Source: Heliocidaris erythrogramma (taxonomy: Eukaryota > Echinodermata > Echinoidea > Camarodonta > Echinometridae). From it: a DNA stretch of 64,000 nt. Each line of letters begins with the position of its first letter. The stretch's first letter is position 1. The stretch is taken from positions 21,337,081 through 21,401,080 of the forward strand of contig CM046857.1 of NCBI GenBank assembly GCA_025617745.1, in the 5' to 3' direction. The notes below the pieces were generated by a model that saw nothing but the letters and a program-made list of their open reading frames with translations, did no database searches and had not been told where the DNA came from. The position numbers were made by a program, and so were the translations under genes. Shown here one piece after another: positions 55,201 through 64,000 of this stretch.

Positions 55201-55437
55201 AGAAAAGTATGCATTTTGACCATAGACGATCCGCCATTTTCTCGATTGTGCCCCCTTTAAGACCTTTTTTTTTTTTTTTTTGCTTATCAGGGAATTATGG
55301 AGGTAAACTGGACCCTCTCACCCCCCCCCCCCACTACAATAAAATATGGGTCTACCTTTTCCAAAAGTTGACCAAAAAAAATATAAACCTTCATTTTTTG
55401 CCCCCTCTTTTACTCAGTCCTGGATCCGCCCCTGCAT
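55200..55437. mobile_element. hAT-like element fragment
   Basis: ATTGTGCCCCCTTTA, poly-T, GCTTATCAGGGAATTATGGAGG, poly-C, AAAAGTTGACC and a terminus CCTGGATCCGCCCCTG at 55422-55437. It is in the reverse orientation to the 24028-24270 element. The other end is merged with the minisatellite. Confidence 0.55.
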
Positions 55438-55569
55438 TATTGCTGTCTCTTAATTGCTTGATATAATGAGTTTTCTGATTAGATGTAGATTGAATATATC
55501 AGTACAAATCTGAACTTAACTTAATGCTAATATAATTTACATGTCTGTACATCATTACTTATAGCAAAG

Positions 55570-57500
55570 AAAGGTTACAAAAATAAAATTTTGAATTTCA
55601 CCCAGCGATGGAAGACTTTAATATGATGAGTTCTTGCACTCCTTCTTGTACTATAATATAATTGTGTGATATTCATTCATTCAACACAAAAAGGCACAAG
55701 AGAAATGATAATGTAGTACTATTGCCAAGTTCCATTACGATTAATACTTACTTCAGATGTCATACCCTGATAAGTGTCCCCCACTCTGACAAGGCTATAA
55801 AGTAATGTACATTCATCATTACCATGAAATTATGAGGTTAAGTATTTACATAGTAAATAATTTATTGGAAAGATTCTATACAGTAGAAATATGAATGTTA
55901 ATACATTTTTTAAAATGTATAATTCAGAATTATATTTGTAATGCTGATTATAATTCAGAAGTGGTAAAACATCTAGCTTCTGATATTGAACATGCATGTA
56001 TAAATTTTAGGTCTTTCCATCTCAGACGGAAGTTATATCTTTAAGGGGGCAGAATGTGCCCCTTGTTACAATATGTTTGTCGAAAAAATTTGGTGTTGAG
56101 CTTTTGAGTCTCACACCGTAAATGTTAACTATTAATTGAATAATAAGTGTTAGTTAATTAAAACTAAGTAAGACATATAATGCAATATTATGGGCTTAAT
56201 TGTTCATAATAAGATGCTATTGACCAAGTTGAATAATTCTCTCTAATTTGGGGGGGGGGGGATACTGTTGTCTTACAATATTCTTAAAATGTTATAAATG
56301 ACAACATTAATTCAAAGCCTGCTCTGGTACATACATAAATTAATTTCAGTTACAGGTATTAAAGAAATCTTTTCTTATTGACTATGATCGTGCCATCATC
56401 TGCCAAAATTCAGAATACTTTCATTTTGAATCATGTATAGAATTAGTTTCCAATATGATTGTTTCAGAAGCTTCATAGTCGCCTTCGATAGTCGTCTGTA
56501 ATCATCATTCTTGTCTAATTCTTTCAGAAAATTACCATTTTTCAATATGTAATCTACTGAAATTTGTAACCCTACTGTCTATGATGCCTATATCCTCCTC
56601 TTTTCCAATTCAATAGTACAAAGATAGCATACATTTAAGTCTCCAAAAGACAATGGATACACAATATAGCAAGATAAATGTACATCATAATTGCTTAGCT
56701 TTGAATGTAGGATATGAATAGGTGTTACATGACCCACCAGAGGGTCCCAAACGCAAACAAACCATCTCTGGAGAGCCAAAGGGGCATTAACTCTGTGTTA
56801 AATGATAATGTGTTAATGCCCTTCTGGCTCTCAGCAGACAAAAATTTGAAATCTCTACCAATAGGCCTTGGTTGGATAGAGAATATAGTTAGAATATTAG
56901 CCTCCTCTACTTTTGAACAATATTGAATATTCACAGAACCATATTGCCCTCATCTACGAGTCAGAAATGGATTCTATTAATTGTGGGCAATATGATATTC
57001 CCCTTGAGGCAAGTCAATAATTTTGATATAGTACATTAGTATAATGTGTACCAGTATTATATCCGTATGCAATTGTATCTATATAATATTCACAAATTAT
57101 CACTTCCTAATTTTATATATTGAAGTAAACACAAACATATATACATTTACATTAATTATTGCCACTCGTCAAAACATGAATTTGATTTTGTTCATGTGAT
57201 AAATTTATCTATGTCATGCATGCCAGAATTCTGAGATTCTTCCTAAATTATTATATACATTGACAATAAACAATTTGGCTTTAATAGCAGAACACCCCGG
57301 GGGTGAACAAGAAAACTGCCCATGGAAAAATGTAAAGGAAATTCCCACCGAAAGAACCTCCGCTTTGTTGAATATTATAAATATCGGTATGTGATTACCC
57401 TGGAAAAAAAAGACTGACATTAGAACCCCAAAACATAAGAAAACTGGAGTGGTTGCCAATTTTTCCCTGGAAAATCCATTACAATTTTAATGCATATGAT
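55570..57500. repeat. Downstream block of the IgF unit, related to 26.5-27.3 and 16-17 kb
   Basis: No gene. 55580-57250 aligns in pieces with the IgC and IgB downstream flanks. It includes a fold-back at 56773-56836 (AGAGCCAAAGGGGCATTAAC and its inverse GTTAATGCCCTTCTGGCTCT), with 56812-56990 present inverted at 15936-16110. Confidence 0.55.
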
Positions 57501-57744
57501 GTAAAGGATTAATGAAAGTCTCAGTATAGTAGTTGTTGGGAGAGTTTTGCTTACATTAAACTACATGCTACCAGCACACCATTTCTTTAACAAATGAACA
57601 AATGGTAAAATTTGTATTTCAAATTTTAATTTTTATGCATTAATTATTTCATTAATTTTCAAAATCATTATGAGCAATCCATTCCTTTATTGGTAGCATT
57701 CTGTAAAGCACAAAAATCATTGCCACATAAGTTGAATAATGTTT

Positions 57745-58085
57745 TTAAAGTGATTGGGTAATAGATTGAAATATCACACAATTCCATTTTTTACTAATCG
57801 ATCCATTTTTCATTTGGAATAATGATTTCGGACGATCGTTACCATTATATTTGGTTCTGGTCATTTTGTAGTAGACAAATAGACAACAAGTAAAGACCAT
57901 TATAACTTCAATAGGAAGAAGAATTGAATGAATGATCACTGCTTTGCATCATGGGAGTGCAGGTTGTCATGGTTCAATAGTGGTCAGTCATTTGTTTTGT
58001 GTGATATTGTAAACAAAAGGCTTTCTTGTGATTGCTGATGTACTAGTAGAGCAAGGGTCTTTTTCTACTCTCATCAGCTATTAGC
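57745..58085 (-). pseudogene. Orphan type 2 stalk/membrane/tail of an Ig receptor
   Basis: Matches the last third of IgB: the DPCS.TSAI stalk start, KPFVYNITQ, CKAVIIHSILLPIEVIMVF (membrane span with Glu), then NGNDRPKSLFQMKNGS. Stops and frame changes interrupt the stalk. It begins near 58075 exactly where IgB moves from domain 2 to stalk, and its 3' flank matches IgB. It looks like the original tail of the IgF gene, displaced when the type 1 module was placed in front. Confidence 0.75.
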
Positions 58086-58194
58086 TATGTTAATTTGTAC
58101 AGGATAAAGAGGTTGACATTTGACACTTAGCCGCTCAATAAATCGGTGGACTAAATGTGCATATATACATGTGTGTATGCTCTTATGTGAGGGT

Positions 58195-59256
58195 TTAAAC
58201 CTGGCCTGAAATCTGGCCTTTTTTGAGGTTATGGGTATTTGTCTCTATTTCACTGAATCCATTTGTTATATGCACCGTGTTGCCCAAGTCATAGTCAGAT
58301 TTTTGTGAATCCTTACCACTAGACTTTTTCTTTAGTTTCAGTTTATAGTGGACAATGATAATCACCATGGCCACTATGACAACTATGACCACAGTAGGGA
58401 AAAGAATAGAGAGAATAATCAAAGCATTTTTGTAATAGTTTTTGTTTTTTGCATTTGAAGTGTTTGATGCCGTGGTTGATATGAAATGAAACGTAAACGT
58501 TTTCTGATTTTCTGTGATGTCTACAGCTTTAGGTGTAATTGTTGATATAGTAGGACATGGGTCATTGCTACTCTCATCGGGTAGATTCAAGGCAGTATCA
58601 TTACATTCACATTGAGTTTTGTCTTCATCGAAAGTGGAGGAGCAACAGAATGCTGGCTGTGTTTCCCTAATCAGTATGATTTCTGTCAAAGTAGTGTGGG
58701 TCTCAACGGTGTCGGTTAGTAATGGCATTTTCTCACCATTTTGATAGCATTCAATCTTTCCTGATATGCTCCCAACATCAGCTGTACATTCCATTGCAGC
58801 CCAGCCTCCACTCTTATCTTGTTCCTTATCACATGATGCTTTACCAGGAGGATATTCTATTTGTAGTCCAACTCTTGTTGTTAGATCAACAATTAGTTTC
58901 CCATCCTTGTAAACAGATGCAATGTATATGCCTGCATCACCTCTCATCAGATTACTTATTGTAAGGTCAAAAAAGCAGTTACCATTTTCGCTTCTGTTCT
59001 GAACTTTGAATCTATTTACCTGATATTGAGACAGTGAAAGCGATGACTGATTTGTCGAGCTATAAAATGGGGCTTTATATCCATGCCGTATTGTGACTTC
59101 AGTACTGTCACATGGATATGGGAAATTGAACTGGGTGTCTTGTCCTTGTCTTAAGGTTAATTGTGTTGATTGGCACCAATGTAGAATGAACAGTGTTATA
59201 GAAATGATTAATTTTGTAACTTTAAATCCAGCCTTCAATGGATGAAACAAAAACAT
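58195..59256 (-). CDS. IgF: two-Ig-domain receptor with type 1 tail
   Basis: An intact 353-residue frame. Signal peptide and both Ig domains are nearly identical to IgB (FPYPC, NGNCFFDL, DAGIYIA without the usual Cys, YPPGKASC, MECTADVG, KIECYQNG, AFCCSS). After DPCPT the sequence changes to an IgA-like stalk (TTASNTS, KNKNYYKNALIILSI). The membrane span is FPTVVIVVIVAMVIIIV, without the Glu seen in the other copies. The tail (KKKSSGKDSQKSDYDLGNTV...) is the longest in the cluster and has one Tyr but no ITIM or ITAM. The start is the conserved family Met. Confidence 0.87.
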   Translation of the reverse strand: MFLFHPLKAGFKVTKLIISITLFILHWCQSTQLTLRQGQDTQFNFPYPCDSTEVTIRHGYKAPFYSSTNQSSLSLSQYQVNRFKVQNRSENGNCFFDLTISNLMRGDAGIYIASVYKDGKLIVDLTTRVGLQIEYPPGKASCDKEQDKSGGWAAMECTADVGSISGKIECYQNGEKMPLLTDTVETHTTLTEIILIRETQPAFCCSSTFDEDKTQCECNDTALNLPDESSNDPCPTISTITPKAVDITENQKTFTFHFISTTASNTSNAKNKNYYKNALIILSILFPTVVIVVIVAMVIIIVHYKLKLKKKSSGKDSQKSDYDLGNTVHITNGFSEIETNTHNLKKGQISGQV

Positions 59257-59752
59257 TTTGAATGGTTGAATGAAGATGTCCCCCTAAAATAACAAGTTAT
59301 TGAATTAGATCCCTCCTACACTATATTCTAAATATGGCTACAAGTACTGTAACAGTCCAAACAGGTTCTTTGTTGAGTGATTGCAAATGAGAGAAAGTGA
59401 GTGTGAGAAATATTTGTATACTTGCAATAAGATAAGTTACACTTTGGAGGTCACACTCATCAGTATCTTTAGTAAATTTCCAGAAGGAATTTACTATATC
59501 TGCATGTTGTTAAAAGCGAGCCAGTTGTACAAATGATGAAAACCATGCACAATCTCTTGTAGATCGAGCACTATATTCCTGTGTTGGCTGGTTCTGTCAC
59601 AAATCTTCTTGTAATTGCAACCGCAGTGTACTGTGTTGTGTTCCAGCTTTTTTCTGACTGATCCGTCAGCTTAAGATTTCCAGCTTGTAAAAATCATCAG
59701 AGTTTGAAACAAATGCAATAGATGAGTAGATCTATCCACCAGGAAATGATTT

Positions 59753-59908
59753 CTAATTCCCTTCTGAATTGTCAGGCTTGATTTCAATATGATAAAACAG
59801 CAATAATCCGTAGACTGCAGCCCTCCATTTAGGCTTCAAATGTGGGATAGAATGAGCCATGGTCGTATGAGATGACATTTGCCCTGCCTTGAAAGTTCCT
59901 TGTGCCAT
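59753..59908 (-). CDS. Conserved small upstream ORF of IgF leader (51 aa)
   Basis: Same 51-codon ORF as upstream of IgB (PHLKPKWRAAVYGLL core) in the same place relative to the splice acceptor. Because the B/F copies are recent duplicates this adds little independent support; the IgA, IgC and IgE comparison carries the weight. Confidence 0.5.
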   Translation of the reverse strand: MAQGTFKAGQMSSHTTMAHSIPHLKPKWRAAVYGLLLFYHIEIKPDNSEGN

Positions 59909-59912
59909 ATAT

Positions 59913-60165
59913 CTGTTTTAAAAAAAACAGTCAGTGCCGTAAGTACAGACAAGATACATTCATATCCTCTGAAGATAGAGTGATAGACCTCTCTGTCAAG
60001 AAAAGATGTAGTCCAATTCACTCAAGGGGTAATATTTGGACAATGTACTATAAAGCAATGTGCTAACTTCAATTTGAATTGAGTTGAAACTTCAGAGTTA
60101 TTTGTGAAATGTGACAAATGTTACCTTTTAACACCTGGTACAAATACAACATAATATGTGCTTAC
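59913..60165 (-). other. Putative 5' leader intron of IgF
   Basis: Donor TATAAG|GTAAGCAC (exon 1 ends at 60166) and acceptor TTTTTTTTAAAACAG|ATAT (exon 2 begins at 59912), 253 bases, identical in layout to IgB. Confidence 0.6.
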
Positions 60166-60668
60166 CTTATACATGTATATCCTATTTGAAACCATTTGAG
60201 TCAAATAGATGTTTTTAGGAGCCTTCTCCAATGATCTCTTGCTTTTCTTGTACATGTAGTACGGATGATGTACAAATGCTTTTGATGTCGACATCAACCT
60301 GGCATTAATAAATTGTACATGCCCGTTGATGTGACATCAAGAGTTCAAATGTCGACCTCAACCTGGAATGTATGCCAGATGGATGTCATCAAGAGTTCAA
60401 TGTTTCAACTTCAGGTACATGTACCTTGAAATGGCAGTCTATGTCAGCATTCGCCTATCAATCTCTTTCTATTGATGCAGAGTCTGGGGTAAAATGTTTA
60501 CGATGGATAGGATAATGATGGTTGGATAATGATGGATGGAACACAATCAAATGTATCTGGTGACTACCAGTAAGTTTTGCATAAAGAATCGGGTTGCAAC
60601 ACACTATTTCCCCATAGAGTTATCTTACATTACTAAACATATTCATGGGTATATGATATTACATGTAC

Positions 60669-60764
60669 CAGTGGCGTAGATACAAACGCACTTTCTATTG
60701 TTAGTGGGGGGGGGGGGATGATGAATAGATCATCTCCCCACTAACAATGAATAATTATGCGTGT
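60669..60764. mobile_element. 96-bp fold-back insertion
   Basis: Present in the IgF copy and absent from the IgB copy near 20140. It is flanked by GTAC on both sides (60665-60668, 60765-60768). It contains ATTGTTAGTGGGG and its inverse CCCCACTAACAAT around a poly-G loop, and starts CAGTGGCGTAGAT. Confidence 0.75.
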
Positions 60765-61654
60765 GTACGCCCATGCATGTAACTGCTGAATAACTGTTGG
60801 ATCATGCAGAAAACTATGTAAACTCCCTTGAAGTATGGACAAAATTTTTCTGTTGGATTAGAAAAATTGCCTGAAATGAAATGTGTATATCATGAAATTT
60901 TCAAAATTTTGACAACCTCTTTTTCAGGCTATAACTGATTTACATCATTATGGTTAGTAGCGCGCATTTGAGTGTCCGAAAGTTGACACACACACTTCAA
61001 CACACGAATAGCACCACAAAATGTACCTAAGTTTGCAAAGAATTGGACGTATATTCATAACTAGTGAACGAATCACTCTGGGGTGATCGGTTTATGAAAA
61101 TTCATTTCAATATCTTTCACTTGATGTATATATTGTCAAATTTACTTCAGTATCCAGTGATCATATTTTCTTGAAAGTTAGTAATGTTTAATATTTTGTC
61201 TATGGCAATCCATCAAAAATCACACATAAATTATAGACACTGCCACCATTATTCTTTGACTGAAAAAATTCCAAGGGTCAATGATGTCAGGAGTGATTGG
61301 TTTCAGAAGGTTGCCATATAAATTACCTATATCCTGATATAAGACATTATGTGATTCGTCCAAAATCCAGTGATCATTTTTTTGGTCAAAATTTTAGATC
61401 AATCAGGCAGAATGTTATAAAAATTCCTGGTCAAAAGTCACGTGACCAGCATTTGCCTTCCGCGCCCAACTTCAAAACGAGCTTTTCTTGTGGGAGATGC
61501 TGAGATTAAAATTTTTGAAAGTGCATAGTATTGCCTGAAATCTTTTGAATGTGACAACATTACTTCTTGATAATTATGCTTATCAGTTTTAAAGTCCATA
61601 ATAAATAAAATATCTGATTTAGGTAATTGTAGATGTCTTTTTGTCTGTGATGTT

Positions 61655-62360
61655 CGCTCATGCGTTTCGCAATACACACAGAGAAGGCAAATGATCATTT
61701 CACCCCCAAAATGACCATTATGATCATTTCACCCCCCAAATGACCATTATGATTTACAGCAATAAATCGATGTATCTACCTATTTGCTAGTTTCCCAAAC
61801 TATGCCGTCATTCGAGAAAAACTAAGTCTAAAACGCGCAGCCCCTGCCTGCGCGCGCGTACTCCCCGTCCACCAATCCAATCGCGCCACCGCCATACTCT
61901 TCCTCTTCCGTTCTCGCCCGTCAGAGAAGTGACATCTATGAAGCTAAGTCTTAACCTAAATTGCGAGATTTTTACCTCCAAAAGCATTTTTGGTTGCCTT
62001 TCGCAATAAAAATCCCGTTCACCATGTTTTCACATTCATTTTGGTGTATCGGATTTTTCCTGAGTCAACCTCCTTCACGGTAAATTAATGAAATTACTTT
62101 GCCGTTTTTCCTCACTTTCGGGGCTTTATTCACAGACGGTGTACTAGTACACTGTGTCGGGCTGCCCCCGTGTCTGTAGGTGGTTGATTCAACGCGCTTA
62201 GACAAGCGGTCTTATCAAAACGTTGTGTCTCCGTAATAGGAGTTTATTCCCACTCCGACTAATGTGAGTTGGTTGTTACCCTTTTATAGATCTATATTGT
62301 TTGTAATAATAAATTTATTACCAAATATGGGTTTCTATATTTGTTTGCTTGTCTTTATTT
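61655..62360. other. Transition to GC-richer sequence, possible element terminus
   Basis: After 61790 the composition changes (GCGCGCGTACTCC, CGCGCCACCGCC). No gene is supported. A CCATTATGA(T/C)CATTTCACCCC duplication occurs at 61698-61750. The region may be the 5' end or promoter of the element whose ORF starts near 62991. Confidence 0.35.
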
Positions 62361-62364
62361 TCAG

Positions 62365-62502
62365 CCATGTCGAGGTCTCCGTTTCGGCTGGCGTTCCCCA
62401 GTATTTAAATACTTATAAGGGGACTCGCCCAGCCTTGGAAGGGTTGGCTGCGAGATTTTCATCTCGCACCAACATTATAACTTCCCCGGAGCCTCGACCA
62501 AG
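62365..62502 (+). other. Possible exon with good splice sites
   Basis: TTTGCTTGTCTTTATTTTCAG precedes 62365 and CGACCAAG|GTAAGTTAG follows 62502. Between them one frame is open (SAGVPQYLNTYKGTRPALEGL...SPEPRPR), and another starts with ATG but stops soon. No known domain. It could be an exon of a transposon or a host gene outside the window. Confidence 0.35.
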
Positions 62503-62579
62503 GTAAGTTAGGGCCTGCCTTGTGTACGGCTCGCCCCGTTATGAGTTCGTCGTCTGTTCTGACGACCAACTCATGCGGG

Positions 62580-62700
62580 ATATACCGAGAGAGTGAGTCC
62601 TGAAACATGGCCAATACCTCTCTCGAAGAAGAGACTTGTATAACGGTGAGAGTGAGTGCCTAACCCGTCCAATACCTCTCACCGATAAAACTGTGGGTCT
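62580..62700 (+). repeat. Two diverged ~65-bp units
   Basis: GAGAGTGAGTCCTGAAACATGGCCAATACCTCTC and GAGAGTGAGTGCCTAACCCGTCCAATACCTCTC lie one after the other, each bracketed by small inverted repeats (CCGAGAGAG/CTCTCTCG; ACGGTGAGAG/CTCTCACCG). Confidence 0.55.
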
Positions 62701-62990
62701 ACCCCAGCCCACAGTTCGTCTCGCTCGAGCTGCACTTCTCGCTCACTAGCCATAGATGTTGTTCGCTCAGGGGTCGGCTCTCTTTGTCTCTCTCCGCACG
62801 CTTCTAATCCAAGCAAGGCGGGAAAGAGTAAAGAGAGTCGTGATCTTCCTAATGTACCCAGTACAAAGGGTTTACTACGGAAGCGGCGCCCGTTTTCAAG
62901 TGGGTAAAGGGAGCGGTCACGTGACCGCCTGCCCAGAAACGTAGGCGCCTGAGTACTGCCCAGCCAGCAGGCGGGGCGGACTCTCTCCCC

Positions 62991-63818
62991 TTGACATCGA
63001 CTGTGTGTTCACCTCATGTGTCAGGGGGGGCCAAGAAGAAGAAGGTTAGCCCCCAAGGGGCGACTACTACTTCTGAGTCGGGCGTCTCCCATGAACTTCT
63101 GAATTATCTGAAGATCATTGTGGAGTGGAGTGGTTGGTCAGACTTTGTGTCCGTACCTCCCACCACGCCCGACTCCAACACCCCCCCCCCCCCGGGGGAG
63201 GGGGGATACCTGTACCCACCAACCCGGGTCCGGTTCGGATACCGGATATCCGATTCGGATATCCGGTTCGGATACCCGGATATCCGGTTCGAATACCCGG
63301 ATATCCGGTTCGAATACCCGGATATCCGGTTCGGATACCGGTTTTTACCGGATATCCGGTTCGGATACCGGTTTTTACCGGTTATCCGGCTAGGAAGACT
63401 GGTTTTCCCTTGTTTATCACCACTGCACCTAGTGGGTGGGGATCCGGTTCCTTTATCAGGTATCCGGCTCATTGTGTTTGGTCTCCAACACACAAGAGTC
63501 TTGCCGCCCCACTTCGGGCGTCTCCCGACCACGTTCAGCTTTGATCGTCCGGTCGGGGCTACTCCCATTCCAGCGGCACTAAGTGCTCCGCCTGGGGAGG
63601 AATCCTGGGACTACCTAAACCGCCCTTCTTGGGATCAGGTTTCTCAGTCCGGATTTTCGGAGGATGATGCCTCTTCACAGGTTGAGATTACACTCAAGCC
63701 CTGCTGGAGAAATATCTTCCCGACACCTCTTTTCAGAGTCGGGCCGATCCGGGACATCCGTCTCTCCTTTTTCAAGGTGAGCGTCCCTCCAAAGGCATCC
63801 CTCTTACAGAGGACTTAA
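62991..63818 (+). CDS. Unknown 275-aa ORF with in-frame 7-residue repeats
   Basis: An open frame not recognised as a known family. It starts with a Lys cluster (GAKKKKVSP), contains about seven copies of a seven-residue unit like YPDIRFE, and ends with an acidic stretch (SWDYLNRPSWDQ, GFSEDDASSQ). The repeats come from the 21-base minisatellite at 63228-63390, which also keeps other frames open, so ORF length overstates the case. The Lys cluster and acidic C-terminal part might suit a gag-like protein of a retroelement continuing past the window (DIRS-type is a guess). Start codon choice is arbitrary. Confidence 0.3.
   Translation: MTSTVCSPHVSGGAKKKKVSPQGATTTSESGVSHELLNYLKIIVEWSGWSDFVSVPPTTPDSNTPPPPGEGGYLYPPTRVRFGYRISDSDIRFGYPDIRFEYPDIRFEYPDIRFGYRFLPDIRFGYRFLPVIRLGRLVFPCLSPLHLVGGDPVPLSGIRLIVFGLQHTRVLPPHFGRLPTTFSFDRPVGATPIPAALSAPPGEESWDYLNRPSWDQVSQSGFSEDDASSQVEITLKPCWRNIFPTPLFRVGPIRDIRLSFFKVSVPPKASLLQRT
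63228..63390 (+). repeat. 21-bp minisatellite with palindromic core
   Basis: Units of the form TACCCGGATATCCGGTTCGAA repeat with small changes. The core CCGGATATCCGG is self-complementary. The last two units carry a GGTTTTTACCGG insertion. Confidence 0.85.
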
Positions 63819-64000
63819 GCGAGTCTACATGACTTCGCCTCACAGCCTTTTTCATCTTTGGTAGGGCCCGTCCCTCGGCCAGGGAATTCACTTTCTCTCA
63901 ACAAGACACTCTCGATTATTTTACGAGAAAGTCTTGTTCCAGTGACCTCCTACATGTAGGTGGTAGGCTTGGTGTCAACTTTCAGAGTGCACCTTACGCC

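Larger units (their letters stand above)
58590..61650. repeat. Segmental duplication, copy 2 (matches 18.04-21.06 kb)
   Basis: Covers the IgF ectodomain, leader and about 2.4 kb upstream. Differences from copy 1 are scattered substitutions, short indels and the 96-base insertion at 60669-60764. Confidence 0.9.

Noticed and set aside
63104..63568. 154-residue minus-strand ORF with NRISG repeats
   Set aside because: It mirrors the palindromic minisatellite, which opens frames on both strands.

Overview
The window looks like nuclear DNA of an invertebrate deuterostome, most likely an echinoderm and probably a sea urchin. The grounds are AT-rich DNA full of ACATGTAC runs, long poly-G/C and CA microsatellites, Ty3/gypsy (mag/SURL-like), CR1/L2-like and Penelope-like elements, many small inverted-repeat elements, and an expanded intronless receptor family. 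No marker gene fixes the species; another marine invertebrate is possible.

The only host protein-coding genes I can support are one family of paralogues, all on the minus strand: IgA (4630-5652), IgB (17719-18703, frameshifted), IgC (28586-29605), IgD (34355-35317), IgE (38903-39910) and IgF (58195-59256), plus an orphan tail fragment (57745-58085). Each intact gene encodes, without a break, a signal peptide, two Ig-like domains, a Ser/Thr-rich stalk, one membrane span and a short tail. Domain 1 lacks the usual F-strand cysteine. Stalk/membrane/tail modules come in two types and appear to have been swapped between genes.

Upstream of five of the six genes (A, B, C, E, F) the sequence shows a conserved 5' leader: a first exon (with TATA and CCAAT boxes in A and C), a small intron with good splice sites, and a second exon holding a short ORF whose peptide (core HLKPKWRATVC) is conserved between paralogues. 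This small ORF is the least expected signal in the window.

Layout: 352-4650 CR1/L2-like LINE abutting the IgA stop codon and split by a tRNA-derived SINE; 4630-7300 IgA unit; 7335-9390 inverted-repeat element; 9391-12970 repeat block X1; 13330-15935 second CR1/L2-like remnant split by a Penelope-like element; 16000-21700 IgB unit; 21700-28030 intergenic DNA with several inverted-repeat elements; 28586-31000 IgC unit; 31000-34340 block X2; IgD; 36285-38890 block X3; IgE unit to about 40.9 kb; 40.9-48 kb gene-free tandem repeats and SINE remnants; 48019-53543 LTR retrotransposon; 53.5-57.5 kb repeats; 57.5-61.7 kb IgF unit, a near-copy of the IgB unit; 61.8-64 kb GC-richer sequence with a 21-bp in-frame minisatellite, probably the start of another element running off the window.

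The genes appear to be a tandemly and segmentally duplicated cluster of type I membrane Ig receptors. An immune or self/non-self recognition role is inference from architecture and expansion only.
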